A DNA stretch of 16,400 nucleotides from Bacteroidales bacterium (GCA_017508895.1 JAFWRA010000200.1:1-16400); one strand, 5' to 3'; counted from the stretch's first letter, positions 1 to 6,750 are shown. Numbers and translations: made by a program. Notes: generated by a model from the sequence alone, not told the origin.

Positions 1-85
1 TCTGGAAACTTTTTGTTATTTTCGCGACGCCATTGAAGGCGTCTTTGATGACTTCGGTGAGCTGGTCAAGTGGCATTCGATTCAT
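1..85 (-). CDS. Partial CDS, 5' end only, unknown product
   Basis: An open frame on the minus strand begins at ATG 85-83 and runs off the window edge, giving 28 residues starting MNRMPLDQLTEVIKDAFNG. An internal ATG at 76 is an alternative start. The start is supported by a well-formed Bacteroidota promoter immediately upstream (111-142), which leaves a leader of about 20 nt. I do not recognise the family from so short a piece, and the fragment shows no signal peptide or membrane segment. It faces away from the TPR regulator at 501-2288, with about 400 bp of gene-free DNA between them. Confidence 0.5.
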   Translation of the reverse strand, partial: MNRMPLDQLTEVIKDAFNGVAKITKSFQ

Positions 86-110
86 AGTGTAACTTGTTGT
101 TTGGTAGCTA

Positions 111-142
111 CAAAGTTACTGAAAATCAGTCATTTGACCAAA
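111..142 (-). promoter_or_regulatory. Bacteroidota-type promoter for the partial CDS at 1-85
   Basis: Read on the minus strand, TTTGG (142-138) is followed by 19 nt and then TAACTTTG (118-111). This matches the known Bacteroidota primary sigma consensus of TTTG, about 19 nt, then TAnnTTTG. It is one of the few promoters in the window where both boxes are clear. The start codon follows at 85. Confidence 0.7.
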
Positions 143-500
143 TTTTTTTGCCACTTTTTTCTGCCAATTTACACTATTTATACCATCTTTCCCGAGAGCT
201 CTTGTTTATGGACTGGAACATGCCCTAAAACAGGGCGAATGCTCGGTACAATACGCGCTATGTAGCTTATAATGAGTCATATAATTAAAAAATAACTAAG
301 TATTGAAGTGATAATTCACGATGCAAAAATGCTACACTTATGACGGTGCATGAACCCTATTCCGAACTTTTTCTGTCAGATATTATCATTAATACATTGA
401 TAAACAGAAAAATATGTTCTTTCCGATTCCGAACTAATTTTGATTTATTCCGAACTTTTAATAGCAATAAGCGGTTTTTACACTACAAAACGGATGCTTT
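143..500. other. Gene-free region with three TTCCGAACT copies
   Basis: No credible gene lies between the left promoter and the end of the TPR regulator. A plus-strand frame at 340-750 mostly overlaps that regulator antisense and has no family character. The stretch is AT-rich. A small hairpin is visible at 222-236 (GCCCT, 5-nt loop, AGGGC). The 9-mer TTCCGAACT occurs three times in the same direction, at 360-368, 427-435 and 448-456. There is no clear terminator for the minus-strand regulator ending at 501. Confidence 0.5.
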
Positions 501-2288
501 TCAGGCTTTATTGATGGCATTTAGTGTCTTTGTCGCCATCTTTTTCTTCACGCTAGTGCGCAATTTATCCACCATGAACACGCTGATGCCGAGCAACACG
601 GAAGTGTCTTCCCTCGAAGCATCCACGTACGATAAGAGAAGGATTTTCTGTTCTATTTCGGACAAGTCAGGATGTTGTAAGGCAATTTCTTTTCTCATGC
701 CCGGAAATTGCTTGTCGAAAGTTTTCAGCATGGCATCCCAATATTGTTGATTACCCAAGACACTATATTTCAATGCATCCAACAAGGCTGAATCCGTCTT
801 GTTTCCAAGGTAAACCGCCATTTTCTGCATGATCTGCTGTTCTTTCAGCAAGGCTTTTGAGAGTTTCTTGTCACTTGCCTCGTATGCGTTTTTGTATTCT
901 TCTGCTTGATTCGCAAAGGTTTGTCGGGCTACTTCCGTTTCCTGATGCCTTTGTTCCAAATCATGGTGTGCTTTCCTTACGGCCTCGCTTTGCTTGGCCA
1001 ATTCTTCGTTTTGCTTCATAAAGTGGAGCAGGCTGGCCTTGATTTCTGCTTCCTGTTTCCTGATTCTTGCTAACCGAATTTGGGATACGAAAAACATCAA
1101 TAATACCACTGCCACCAAGATACTCAGAGCAATGATAATACGTTGTCTTCGAATCACTCTCTGATTCATTATGTTTTGCGAAGTCTCATAGTCATATTTT
1201 CGTTGGATTCCGTATAAATTGTTTTGTTCAGATTGGTCTCGCACCTCATTAAGCCATTTGATGTATTGTTTCCAATAGTGCAAGGCTAAGGAATCGTTTT
1301 GTTGACTCTCTGCAAATCGAGAAAGAGCCCTATATGCAGATACCTTATTTTCCGATTTTATTTGTGCTTTAGGCAAAAATGAATCAACATAGTTATAATA
1401 ATAATTGGCAGAATCCATTTCTCCCTCATCGAAAAACACATTGCCCAAATTGAGGTTGAGCAGAAGCGATTCTTTTTCATCGAGATTGGAATTGTTTGAG
1501 TTTTGCTTCAAGCAGGCAATGGCTTGGGCATGTTTCCCCTGCAATTGGTAAAGCACAGCGTAATTGTTCAAGGCTTTACGTATTACCTTGTCTACATGGC
1601 TTTTTCTTGCATTCACCAAACTTTGTTGTAGGTAGATTTCAGAACTTCCATAATCACCAAGCAGTATATGGCTCACTGCAATAGAATTCTGCACAAAAGC
1701 CTTTTCAATTAGACAACGGCCAAAAAATCCTTCAGCTTTTTTCAACAGGGCAAGTGCTTCGTGTTCCATGTTGTCTGAAAGAAGCATCTTCCCCATCCAA
1801 TACTCTGCTTGTGCAATAGTGAGGCTATCCAAAACAAGTTTGCCATACCGCTCCGCATCCTTAAACGACTGCATCGCTGTCTGTTTCTCTCCGTAATGCT
1901 GTTGCACATAGCCGCTATAGAGTGCAGCGTGAGCAGCCTTGGCATATTGTTTTTTTCGGGCATAGTAGTCGGTAGCCCGCTCCAACTCAGGGCTAATGGT
2001 GAGGAAGGGTTTGTCGTCAAAAAATTCATCGTCCATCAAAGGTGGAATTTCTTGTCCATGGTCGCCAAACAAGGCCTCGCCTTGCAGTAAAGCCATTTCC
2101 ATACGGTGCTTCTCGTTGAAATAGACAGGCATACGCAACACACTGTCAATCAAAGCGACTGTACTATCAGGGTCAGTGTCAAACAGCCGCTCCGCACAGC
2201 GTACCATCTGCCGAGCCTCATATTGAGCATCATGGCAAGAAGCCAAAACCAGCAGCAGAAACAATAATATGAACATAAGCCGTTTCAC
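501..2288 (-). CDS. TPR lipoprotein-type membrane regulator with LuxR-like C-terminal HTH
   Basis: The predicted protein (about 595 aa) has a lipoprotein signal with lipobox LVLASC (Cys about 18). It then has a long helical region of TPR-like repeats (about 30-350), one membrane helix (about 383-403), a charged coiled coil (about 405-490) and a C-terminal segment resembling a LuxR-type HTH (LSEIEQKILLLSY... LLGISVFMVDKLR, about 542-587). This matches a Bacteroidota group of TPR-TM-coil-HTH proteins thought to act as membrane one-component regulators: periplasmic TPRs sense, the cytosolic HTH binds DNA or a partner. The target is unknown. A longer frame reaches ATG 2327, but the -7 box TACTTTTG (2294-2301) sits inside it. 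I therefore prefer GTG 2288 (VKRLM..., which gives the signal its basic n-region) or ATG 2276. It is divergent from gldA. Confidence 0.8.
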   Translation of the reverse strand: MKRLMFILLFLLLVLASCHDAQYEARQMVRCAERLFDTDPDSTVALIDSVLRMPVYFNEKHRMEMALLQGEALFGDHGQEIPPLMDDEFFDDKPFLTISPELERATDYYARKKQYAKAAHAALYSGYVQQHYGEKQTAMQSFKDAERYGKLVLDSLTIAQAEYWMGKMLLSDNMEHEALALLKKAEGFFGRCLIEKAFVQNSIAVSHILLGDYGSSEIYLQQSLVNARKSHVDKVIRKALNNYAVLYQLQGKHAQAIACLKQNSNNSNLDEKESLLLNLNLGNVFFDEGEMDSANYYYNYVDSFLPKAQIKSENKVSAYRALSRFAESQQNDSLALHYWKQYIKWLNEVRDQSEQNNLYGIQRKYDYETSQNIMNQRVIRRQRIIIALSILVAVVLLMFFVSQIRLARIRKQEAEIKASLLHFMKQNEELAKQSEAVRKAHHDLEQRHQETEVARQTFANQAEEYKNAYEASDKKLSKALLKEQQIMQKMAVYLGNKTDSALLDALKYSVLGNQQYWDAMLKTFDKQFPGMRKEIALQHPDLSEIEQKILLLSYVDASREDTSVLLGISVFMVDKLRTSVKKKMATKTLNAINKA

Positions 2289-2293
2289 AAGTG

Positions 2294-2301
2294 CAAAAGT
2301 A
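2294..2301 (-). promoter_or_regulatory. -7 box of the TPR regulator gene
   Basis: TACTTTTG on the minus strand matches TAnnTTTG, and no strong -33 box is visible. Transcription would begin near 2290, almost at GTG 2288, so the mRNA would be leaderless or nearly so. This decides against the upstream ATG at 2327. Confidence 0.55.
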
Positions 2302-2348
2302 GCAAAAAATCCATCGCAAATACACATCTAAGATTATAAAAAATATGC

Positions 2349-2356
2349 TACCTTTG
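2349..2356 (+). promoter_or_regulatory. -7 box of gldA
   Basis: TACCTTTG followed by CCGCC matches the TAnnTTTGC pattern seen repeatedly in this window. It lies 20 bp before ATG 2376. The -33 region is not distinct. It shares the short divergent region with the TPR regulator promoter. Confidence 0.55.
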
Positions 2357-2375
2357 CCGCCACAAATATAAAACC

Positions 2376-3284
2376 ATGTCCATCGAAATCAACCATATCA
2401 CCAAGCGCTATGGCGAACAACTCGCACTTAATGACGTGACGCTCTCTATTAATAAAGGTATCGTCGGACTGCTCGGCCCCAACGGTGCCGGCAAGTCGAC
2501 GCTGATGAAAATCATCACCTGCTTCATCCCGCCCACCTCGGGCACGGTGAGCGTGGAAGGCCACGACGTCATGGACGACCCGATGGCCGTCAAGCGCATC
2601 GTGGGCTACCTGCCCGAACACAACCCGCTCTACTTGGACATGTACGTCCGCGAGTACCTTGAGTTCGTGGCCGGCGTGCACCAGCTGAAAGGCGAAGCCG
2701 CCCACAAGCGCATCGAGGCGATGATTGAAGAGACGGGCCTTGGCCTGGAGGCACACAAGAAAATCGGGGCCCTCTCAAAGGGCTACCGCCAACGCGTGGG
2801 GCTCGCCCAAGCCATGATGCACGACCCGCAGGTGCTCATCCTCGACGAACCCACCTCGGGCCTCGACCCCAACCAGCTCATCGACATCCGCAACCTCATC
2901 AGCAGCCTCGGCAAGGAGAAGACCGTGCTGCTCTCCACCCACATCATGCAGGAAGTGGAAGCCATCTGCGAACGCGCCATCATTATTAATAAGGGTGTGG
3001 TAGTGGCCGACGACAAGATTGAGAACTTGAAACAAGACAACACCATGAGCAACGTCATTATCGTGGAGTTTGAAAGCGAAGTGAGCGAAAACCTCTTGCG
3101 CAGCATCCCGATGGTGAGCAAAGTGCAGCAAGTGAAGGCCAACCATTGGATCCTTGAGCCGCAGGGCGATGCCGACATCCGCGCCAACCTGATGCGGTGG
3201 TCGGTGGAACGAGGATTGATTATCAAGACCTTGCAGAAAGAGGACTTGAGCATTGAGGAGGCGTTCCAGAAGCTGACGAAGTAA
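2376..3284 (+). CDS. gldA: ABC transporter ATP-binding protein, GldA-like
   Basis: A complete 302-residue ATPase of the ABC-2 export type. Visible motifs are Walker A GPNGAGKST (34-42), the GYLPEHNPLY segment at the Q-loop position (78-86), signature LSKGYRQR (133-140), Walker B VLILDEP (153-159), D-loop SGLDP and the H-loop histidine 189. A C-terminal extension of about 90 residues, typical of GldA and related ATPases, follows. GldA partners with GldF and GldG, which are linked to gliding and T9SS function in Flavobacteriia. Non-gliding Bacteroidales carry homologues of uncertain role. No permease gene is adjacent, so the partner must be encoded elsewhere. It ends 12 bp from the convergent Fic gene. 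A generic ABC-2 ATPase is the alternative. Confidence 0.85.
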   Translation: MSIEINHITKRYGEQLALNDVTLSINKGIVGLLGPNGAGKSTLMKIITCFIPPTSGTVSVEGHDVMDDPMAVKRIVGYLPEHNPLYLDMYVREYLEFVAGVHQLKGEAAHKRIEAMIEETGLGLEAHKKIGALSKGYRQRVGLAQAMMHDPQVLILDEPTSGLDPNQLIDIRNLISSLGKEKTVLLSTHIMQEVEAICERAIIINKGVVVADDKIENLKQDNTMSNVIIVEFESEVSENLLRSIPMVSKVQQVKANHWILEPQGDADIRANLMRWSVERGLIIKTLQKEDLSIEEAFQKLTK

Positions 3285-3296
3285 CGTAGGATTTCT

Positions 3297-4370
3297 TCAT
3301 TTCCTTGCAATTCTTGAGTTTAGGGCCAACACATGCCAACTGCCATCATCGCGTCTGTCAACATAGCCTTTTTTTCTGAATCCTTCAACTTGCTTTTGCA
3401 CCGCCGACCGGTTTACCGACAAATGTGCCGCCATCTCGGAAAAAGTGACAAAAGGCTTGTAACTCAACAGACTGAGTAAGCGTACTCCGTTTTCGCTCCT
3501 GAAATTGATTTTTTGTCCGTCGTACCACCAAGTGTCGCTATCGGAATTCCTTACTATATCAATCTCACACTGCATCTCCTCACACACTGTATTGCGGAAG
3601 AAAGCGAGAAACGAAGCGATTTTACCTATCGAGGCATTGGCTCCCTCAGAAGGGTTTTTGCCAATTTTTTGGTCCGAGCGGTGTAATGCGTCGAGATATT
3701 CTGGCTTTTTACGGTTGCGGATGACAATCATCGGCCATCCATGTCGAGCCAAAATATAGTTCGCCATCAGGCGGGCAATGCGGCCGTTACCGTCCTCGAA
3801 AGGATGTATGCGAATATAGCGGTAGTGGAACAAGGCCGCCAACTCTACGGGTGAGAGGTTCCCCGACTGCTCAGCAGCGTTGTACCAGTCCACAAGGTCG
3901 CTCATCAGCGAGGGCGTTTCTTCGGGCGAGGCATACTCGAAACGGTCGCCATAACGCGTAATGACACTGTTAGGACGTGTCTTGTACTGTCCTGCATGGA
4001 CAGTATAACTGGTGGCTCCTCCTCCGGGCAGGTCGCGGTAAACAGTGTAGTCTTCACGCAATAACACCTTGTGAAGTTGGCGGATGAAATTTTGCGTCAA
4101 TGGCATACTTTTGTCTTGCACGGCTTCTTTCACCATCTCAACGGTCACTTGGCTGGCTTTCATGTCGACGAACTCCTTCAAGTCGCCTTCGCCACTCACT
4201 TTGCCGAACAGCAGAAGCAATTCGGTCTGCCCATAGGTCAGCGTATTGCCTTCAATGTGATTGCTGTTGAAGTTATACTCAGTCGTGAACTTGTTGCGCA
4301 GTAGTTCTGCTTGTTCTTTCGGAAGCGGAAAGAGTGCTTTCCATGCGTTGAATGTTTCTTCTATTTTCAT
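3297..4370 (-). CDS. Fic family protein, class II with C-terminal winged helix
   Basis: A 357-residue Fic protein. The catalytic motif HPFEDGNGRIAR (189-200) fits HxFx(D/E)GNGRxxR exactly, with the catalytic histidine 189 intact. The N-terminal segment SNHIEG (36-41) fits the inhibitory helix motif (S/T)xxxE(G/N), which places it in class II, where the glutamate blocks ATP gamma-phosphate binding. Residues 296-350 (including FSEMAAHLSVNRSAVQKQVEG) look like a winged helix DNA-binding domain. Fic enzymes usually transfer AMP from ATP to hydroxyl side chains; the target here is unknown. The linked DNA-binding domain and the repeats in its own leader suggest autoregulation. Base composition is more AT-rich than gldA or metK, consistent with an accessory gene. 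No antitoxin partner is adjacent, nor expected with a built-in inhibitory motif. Confidence 0.93.
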   Translation of the reverse strand: MKIEETFNAWKALFPLPKEQAELLRNKFTTEYNFNSNHIEGNTLTYGQTELLLLFGKVSGEGDLKEFVDMKASQVTVEMVKEAVQDKSMPLTQNFIRQLHKVLLREDYTVYRDLPGGGATSYTVHAGQYKTRPNSVITRYGDRFEYASPEETPSLMSDLVDWYNAAEQSGNLSPVELAALFHYRYIRIHPFEDGNGRIARLMANYILARHGWPMIVIRNRKKPEYLDALHRSDQKIGKNPSEGANASIGKIASFLAFFRNTVCEEMQCEIDIVRNSDSDTWWYDGQKINFRSENGVRLLSLLSYKPFVTFSEMAAHLSVNRSAVQKQVEGFRKKGYVDRRDDGSWHVLALNSRIARK

Positions 4371-4373
4371 AAA

Positions 4374-4470
4374 CGTACCACCAATTTAAATGGGTCACAT
4401 ACCACCTTTTTAACGCAATTAGCAACCTTTTATTATGCGTACCACCATTTTATGTGGGGTATATACCACT
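4374..4470 (-). repeat. Two 33-bp leader repeats with four TACCAC half-sites, candidate Fic operator
   Basis: Two imperfect 33-bp copies lie at 4374-4406 and 4438-4470, 64 bp apart. Each begins and ends with GTGGTA (TACCAC on the plus strand). The four half-sites start at 4376, 4400, 4440 and 4464, so the spacing is 24, 40, 24. The right copy includes the palindrome GGTATATACC (4458-4467). The pair lies between the -7 box at 4494-4501 and the Fic start at 4370, with only 3 bp between the last copy and ATG. Binding by the winged helix of the Fic protein is an inference. Confidence 0.65.
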
Positions 4471-4493
4471 TTTTTTTTCAATCTTACAGATTG

Positions 4494-4501
4494 CAAAGGT
4501 A
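4494..4501 (-). promoter_or_regulatory. -7 box of the Fic gene
   Basis: TACCTTTG followed by CA, on the minus strand. A TTG lies about 21 nt upstream. The transcript would start near 4490 and carry a leader of about 120 nt that contains both 33-bp repeats. Confidence 0.6.
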
Positions 4502-4579
4502 CAAATGATTTCATGTCCCCCACAACAATATTGAAAATTAAGTCCAACTTAAAAACCTTTCCACATTCACATTTTTTCG

Positions 4580-4587
4580 TACTTTTG
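4580..4587 (+). promoter_or_regulatory. -7 box of the lipoprotein gene at 4632
   Basis: TACTTTTG followed by CCGCCC, 44 bp before ATG 4632. The -33 position carries only a partial CTTT. The gene has an A-rich leader without a Shine-Dalgarno site. Confidence 0.6.
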
Positions 4588-4631
4588 CCGCCCGAAAACA
4601 GAAAATCAATACTAACTTAAATCAATAAAAA

Positions 4632-5456
4632 ATGAAGTACAATTTCAAATGGACGTTCGCCGCCATCCTCATCTGCGGCCTGACCGTTTCTTCATGCAAG
4701 AAAGACCCGGCCCCTGAACCAGAACCCGAACCCGTCAAACAAACCGTGCTGGCCAGCATGGTGGGCACTGGCGTGTCTGTCTTCGACAGCGTCACCTACA
4801 ACTACGAGTATGACGCCGACTACCGCCTCGCAAGAATCGAAGCGCACCTCACCAACACCAACGAACCCATCCAAGACTATCGCTTCACCTACACCGATGG
4901 CAACATCAAGGTGGAAGGCACATTCGCCGGCGACCTCACGACCTACGACTGCACCCTCGACAGCTTGGGCCGCATCACCCACATGGACGAAACCTATGTT
5001 CACTCTGACACCGCTTCGAGCATCACACACTTCGATTTCACCTACGATGCCGATGGCCACTTGGCTACCAGCAACAGACTCTCTGAGCCTAACGGCGGAG
5101 GCGCATTTACCAAGTACATTTGGGAAGGCGAGGAACTGAGATCCACCGACACGGGCGACGGCATGATCGTTGTCGACTTCGAGACCTCCGACGCTCCTGC
5201 CCAAGCCATGTTCAGCATTCTTGGCTACCACGTCGAAATTTCGGAGCTTTGCGCCCAAGGCTGCTTCGGCAAGTTGCCCGCCCACATGCCCTCGAAGAGA
5301 ACTGTCACCACCGCGTTTCCCGTCCCGGGAATGGCTCCTATAGTGAAGGTTTTCGACTACACCTACACCACCAATGCCGAAGGTCGCCTCGCCACTTGCG
5401 AAGACAGCAGCGACAACGGCACCACCAAATACACCTTCAACTGGGAAGAAAGATAA
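4632..5456 (+). CDS. Secreted lipoprotein with YD-like beta repeats (DUF4595-like)
   Basis: A 274-residue protein with a lipoprotein signal peptide (lipobox VSSC, Cys22) and a Pro/Glu linker (PAPEPEPEPV). At least five spaced beta-hairpin-like units of the form Y-x-Y-x-x-D-x-x-G-x-L-x-x-I follow, at about 56-70, 83-92, 104-118, 133-150 and 241-257. This layout is that of Bacteroidota DUF4595/YD-repeat lipoproteins of unknown function, which sit in the outer membrane, often surface exposed. Lys-Lys-Asp directly after the lipidated cysteine resembles the charged lipoprotein export signals reported in the phylum, though weakly. The gene is monocistronic: its own -7 box lies upstream and a strong terminator follows at 5478. 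The family assignment comes from the pattern only. Confidence 0.8.
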   Translation: MKYNFKWTFAAILICGLTVSSCKKDPAPEPEPEPVKQTVLASMVGTGVSVFDSVTYNYEYDADYRLARIEAHLTNTNEPIQDYRFTYTDGNIKVEGTFAGDLTTYDCTLDSLGRITHMDETYVHSDTASSITHFDFTYDADGHLATSNRLSEPNGGGAFTKYIWEGEELRSTDTGDGMIVVDFETSDAPAQAMFSILGYHVEISELCAQGCFGKLPAHMPSKRTVTTAFPVPGMAPIVKVFDYTYTTNAEGRLATCEDSSDNGTTKYTFNWEER

Positions 5457-5477
5457 TAGCCATTCCAACCTGAATAA

Positions 5478-5508
5478 AATCCCGCCATCCGTGGTGGGAT
5501 TTTTTTTA
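5478..5508 (+). terminator. Rho-independent terminator of the lipoprotein gene
   Basis: A 10-bp stem (5478-5487 with 5492-5501, one G-T wobble), a 4-nt TCCG loop and a run of T. It lies 22 bp after the lipoprotein stop codon. Confidence 0.85.
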
Positions 5509-5563
5509 TTACTTGGCTAATTGAATTGTCGTTCAATAACTGATAATCATTCCAATCCATTCA

Positions 5564-5602
5564 AAAAAAGCGGAGACGACCTCAAATCGTTTCCGCTTTT
5601 TT
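5564..5602. terminator. 16-bp hairpin, bidirectional terminator or promoter-overlapping site
   Basis: The left arm 5564-5579 pairs with the right arm 5587-5602 over 16 bp with one wobble and a 7-nt loop. A-tract and T-tract ends make it terminator-like on both strands. It lies 56 bp beyond the terminator at 5478-5508 and ends 2 bp before the -7 box of the next gene, so it covers the spacer and -33 region of that promoter. It could be a second terminator insulating that gene or an operator. Confidence 0.65.
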
Positions 5603-5604
5603 CA

Positions 5605-5612
5605 TACTTTTG
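5605..5612 (+). promoter_or_regulatory. -7 box of the membrane protein gene at 5639
   Basis: TACTTTTG followed by CCATTT, 26 bp before ATG 5639. The -33 position falls inside the hairpin at 5564-5602. Confidence 0.5.
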
Positions 5613-5638
5613 CCATTTCAACAAATAATAGCGCATAC

Positions 5639-6505
5639 ATGGAAAATGACAATATCGACCTCCCTGAGACCGAGACAGAGAATGACGGCAAGAATTTCTG
5701 GAGAAACCTGCTGCGCACCATCTTGGGTACAACCATCTCCATCATGCTCACTTTCGGCACCAATGCCTTAATACAGCGAAACCGAAAGGCCCAAGACCGC
5801 AAAATGACCGCCATGATGGTGATGAGCAACATTGAGAGCTTCGCCCGAACCCTTGAGACACGCTCTGAGCGCATGGCACCCAACGACAGCATCGCGGCAT
5901 GGCTTCTCTGCATGGCCTACGAGGACCTTGAGCTGCTGCCCGAGAAGGAACTTGACCATCTCATTGACGAAGCTACCACCCTCGCCACGCTCAACCACGA
6001 CCACACAGCCGAAAACGTGTTCACCAACCACATAGAAACCTGGAAGAACCTCAACAACGTGCAATTCATCGACAATGTGGGATCCTGTTTCTCAGCCATC
6101 AACGGTGTCGAGGAACAATTCAACGAATGGGTGAAAGGGGTGCCAGAGAGTAAACACGACGTCATAGTCAACCCCGACAAATACGATGGCAGCACCCTCC
6201 CCATGAAGATGATGCACTCCAAACGGGTGCGCACCGCCTTGTCGGCCATTCACAATCGCCGATGCTGGCTACGCTATGCCGCCGCCAGCCTGCGCTACTT
6301 CAACTTGCAAAACATGGCCGCCATCGGCATCGCTGAGCAGAAAGTAATGAAATACACCGATGCCCGCGAGGAAAAAGGCGAAGACGTGGGTACGCTCCCC
6401 GACGCCAACTCGTTCTATACTCATGCCTACACCCTCGACAGCCTCACTTCACTCACCCACCTTACCGAACGCATTGAGGAGCTGAAAGCGGGGAATAATA
6501 AATAA
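5639..6505 (+). CDS. Unrecognised membrane-anchored protein, one N-terminal TM
   Basis: A 288-residue protein I do not recognise. It has an acidic N-terminus (1-17), a single hydrophobic helix at about 25-45 preceded by W-R-N-L-L-R, and then a mostly helical soluble domain with the basic stretch QRNRKAQDRK just after the membrane. No signal-peptidase site is apparent. The helix is probably a signal anchor, and the basic residues after it favour a cytosolic C-terminal domain. It has its own -7 box. Codon use is GC-rich and matches metK, so recent transfer is not suggested. The stop codon (6503-6505) is followed in the same frame by 24 codons resembling a T9SS sorting-domain tail (6506-6580). 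Function unknown. Confidence 0.7.
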   Translation: MENDNIDLPETETENDGKNFWRNLLRTILGTTISIMLTFGTNALIQRNRKAQDRKMTAMMVMSNIESFARTLETRSERMAPNDSIAAWLLCMAYEDLELLPEKELDHLIDEATTLATLNHDHTAENVFTNHIETWKNLNNVQFIDNVGSCFSAINGVEEQFNEWVKGVPESKHDVIVNPDKYDGSTLPMKMMHSKRVRTALSAIHNRRCWLRYAAASLRYFNLQNMAAIGIAEQKVMKYTDAREEKGEDVGTLPDANSFYTHAYTLDSLTSLTHLTERIEELKAGNNK

Positions 6506-6580
6506 TTGACCACGGGCGTCTATGTCTTGCGCCACATCAACGGTGATGACGTGAAAACGCAGAAAATCTTGCTGGAATAA
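6506..6580 (+). pseudogene. Remnant of a T9SS type A C-terminal sorting domain
   Basis: The 24 codons before the stop at 6578-6580 read LTTGVYVLRHINGDDVKTQK and then ILLE. This matches the very end of T9SS type A sorting domains (pattern G-x-Y-x-v-r/k-l...G...x-x-K-i-v-v-x-stop). The usual domain is about 70-80 residues; only the final strand pair is left. It sits in the frame of the upstream gene but behind its TAA and has no start. The likeliest reading is the residual 3' end of a deleted cargo gene. The terminator at 6610 probably belonged to it originally. Confidence 0.7.
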
Positions 6581-6609
6581 CACACACTGGTTCCCTTTTC
6601 GTTTATACG

Positions 6610-6640
6610 AAGGCTGACAACTCAAGCTGTCAGCCTTAAT
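6610..6640 (+). terminator. Hairpin terminator before metK
   Basis: A perfect 10-bp stem (6610-6619 with 6628-6637), an 8-nt loop and a weak T-rich tail. It lies between the sorting-domain remnant and the metK promoter. Confidence 0.7.
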
Positions 6641-6680
6641 TATTTCTTCCAGGACCCATACACATATCAATCTTATTTCG

Positions 6681-6688
6681 TATCTTTG
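6681..6688 (+). promoter_or_regulatory. -7 box of metK
   Basis: TATCTTTG followed by CAGCC. Transcription would start near 6693-6695, just upstream of the riboswitch P1 stem at 6699, and gives a leader of about 130 nt. Confidence 0.65.
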
Positions 6689-6698
6689 CAGCCTCAAT

Positions 6699-6750
6699 CG
6701 TGGAAAGATTTGATTTGATTGCAACCACAAGAAAAAATGCTAAAACAATG
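6699..6750 (+). promoter_or_regulatory. SAM-II-type riboswitch in the metK leader
   Basis: The order of conserved blocks matches the SAM-II (metA motif) aptamer. P1 5' strand GTGG is at 6700-6703, then GATTTG (6707-6712), TTGCAACC (6719-6726, including the P1 3' strand CCAC 6725-6728), an A-rich linker, and GCTAAAA (6739-6745). GCA (6721-6723) can pair with TGC (6738-6740), and TTG (6715-6717) with CAA (6746-6748), as the H-type pseudoknot would require. SAM-II is best known from Alphaproteobacteria. The downstream gene makes SAM, which fits feedback control. No terminator follows, so translational control is more likely. Confidence 0.8.

Noticed and set aside
340..750. A 136-codon plus-strand frame
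   Set aside because: Most of it is antisense to the C-terminus of the TPR regulator, and it shows no family pattern.
2289..2327. Upstream ATG start of the TPR regulator
   Set aside because: The -7 box TACTTTTG lies inside this extension, which would also displace the lipoprotein signal from the N-terminus.
4692..5468. A 258-codon minus-strand frame opposite the YD-like lipoprotein
   Set aside because: It is an antisense shadow. The plus-strand gene has a signal peptide, promoter and terminator.
6503..6580. Programmed stop read-through adding a T9SS tail to the 5639 protein
   Set aside because: Only the last 24 residues of the roughly 75-residue domain exist and the upstream protein has a membrane anchor instead of a cleavable signal peptide. 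A deletion remnant is simpler.
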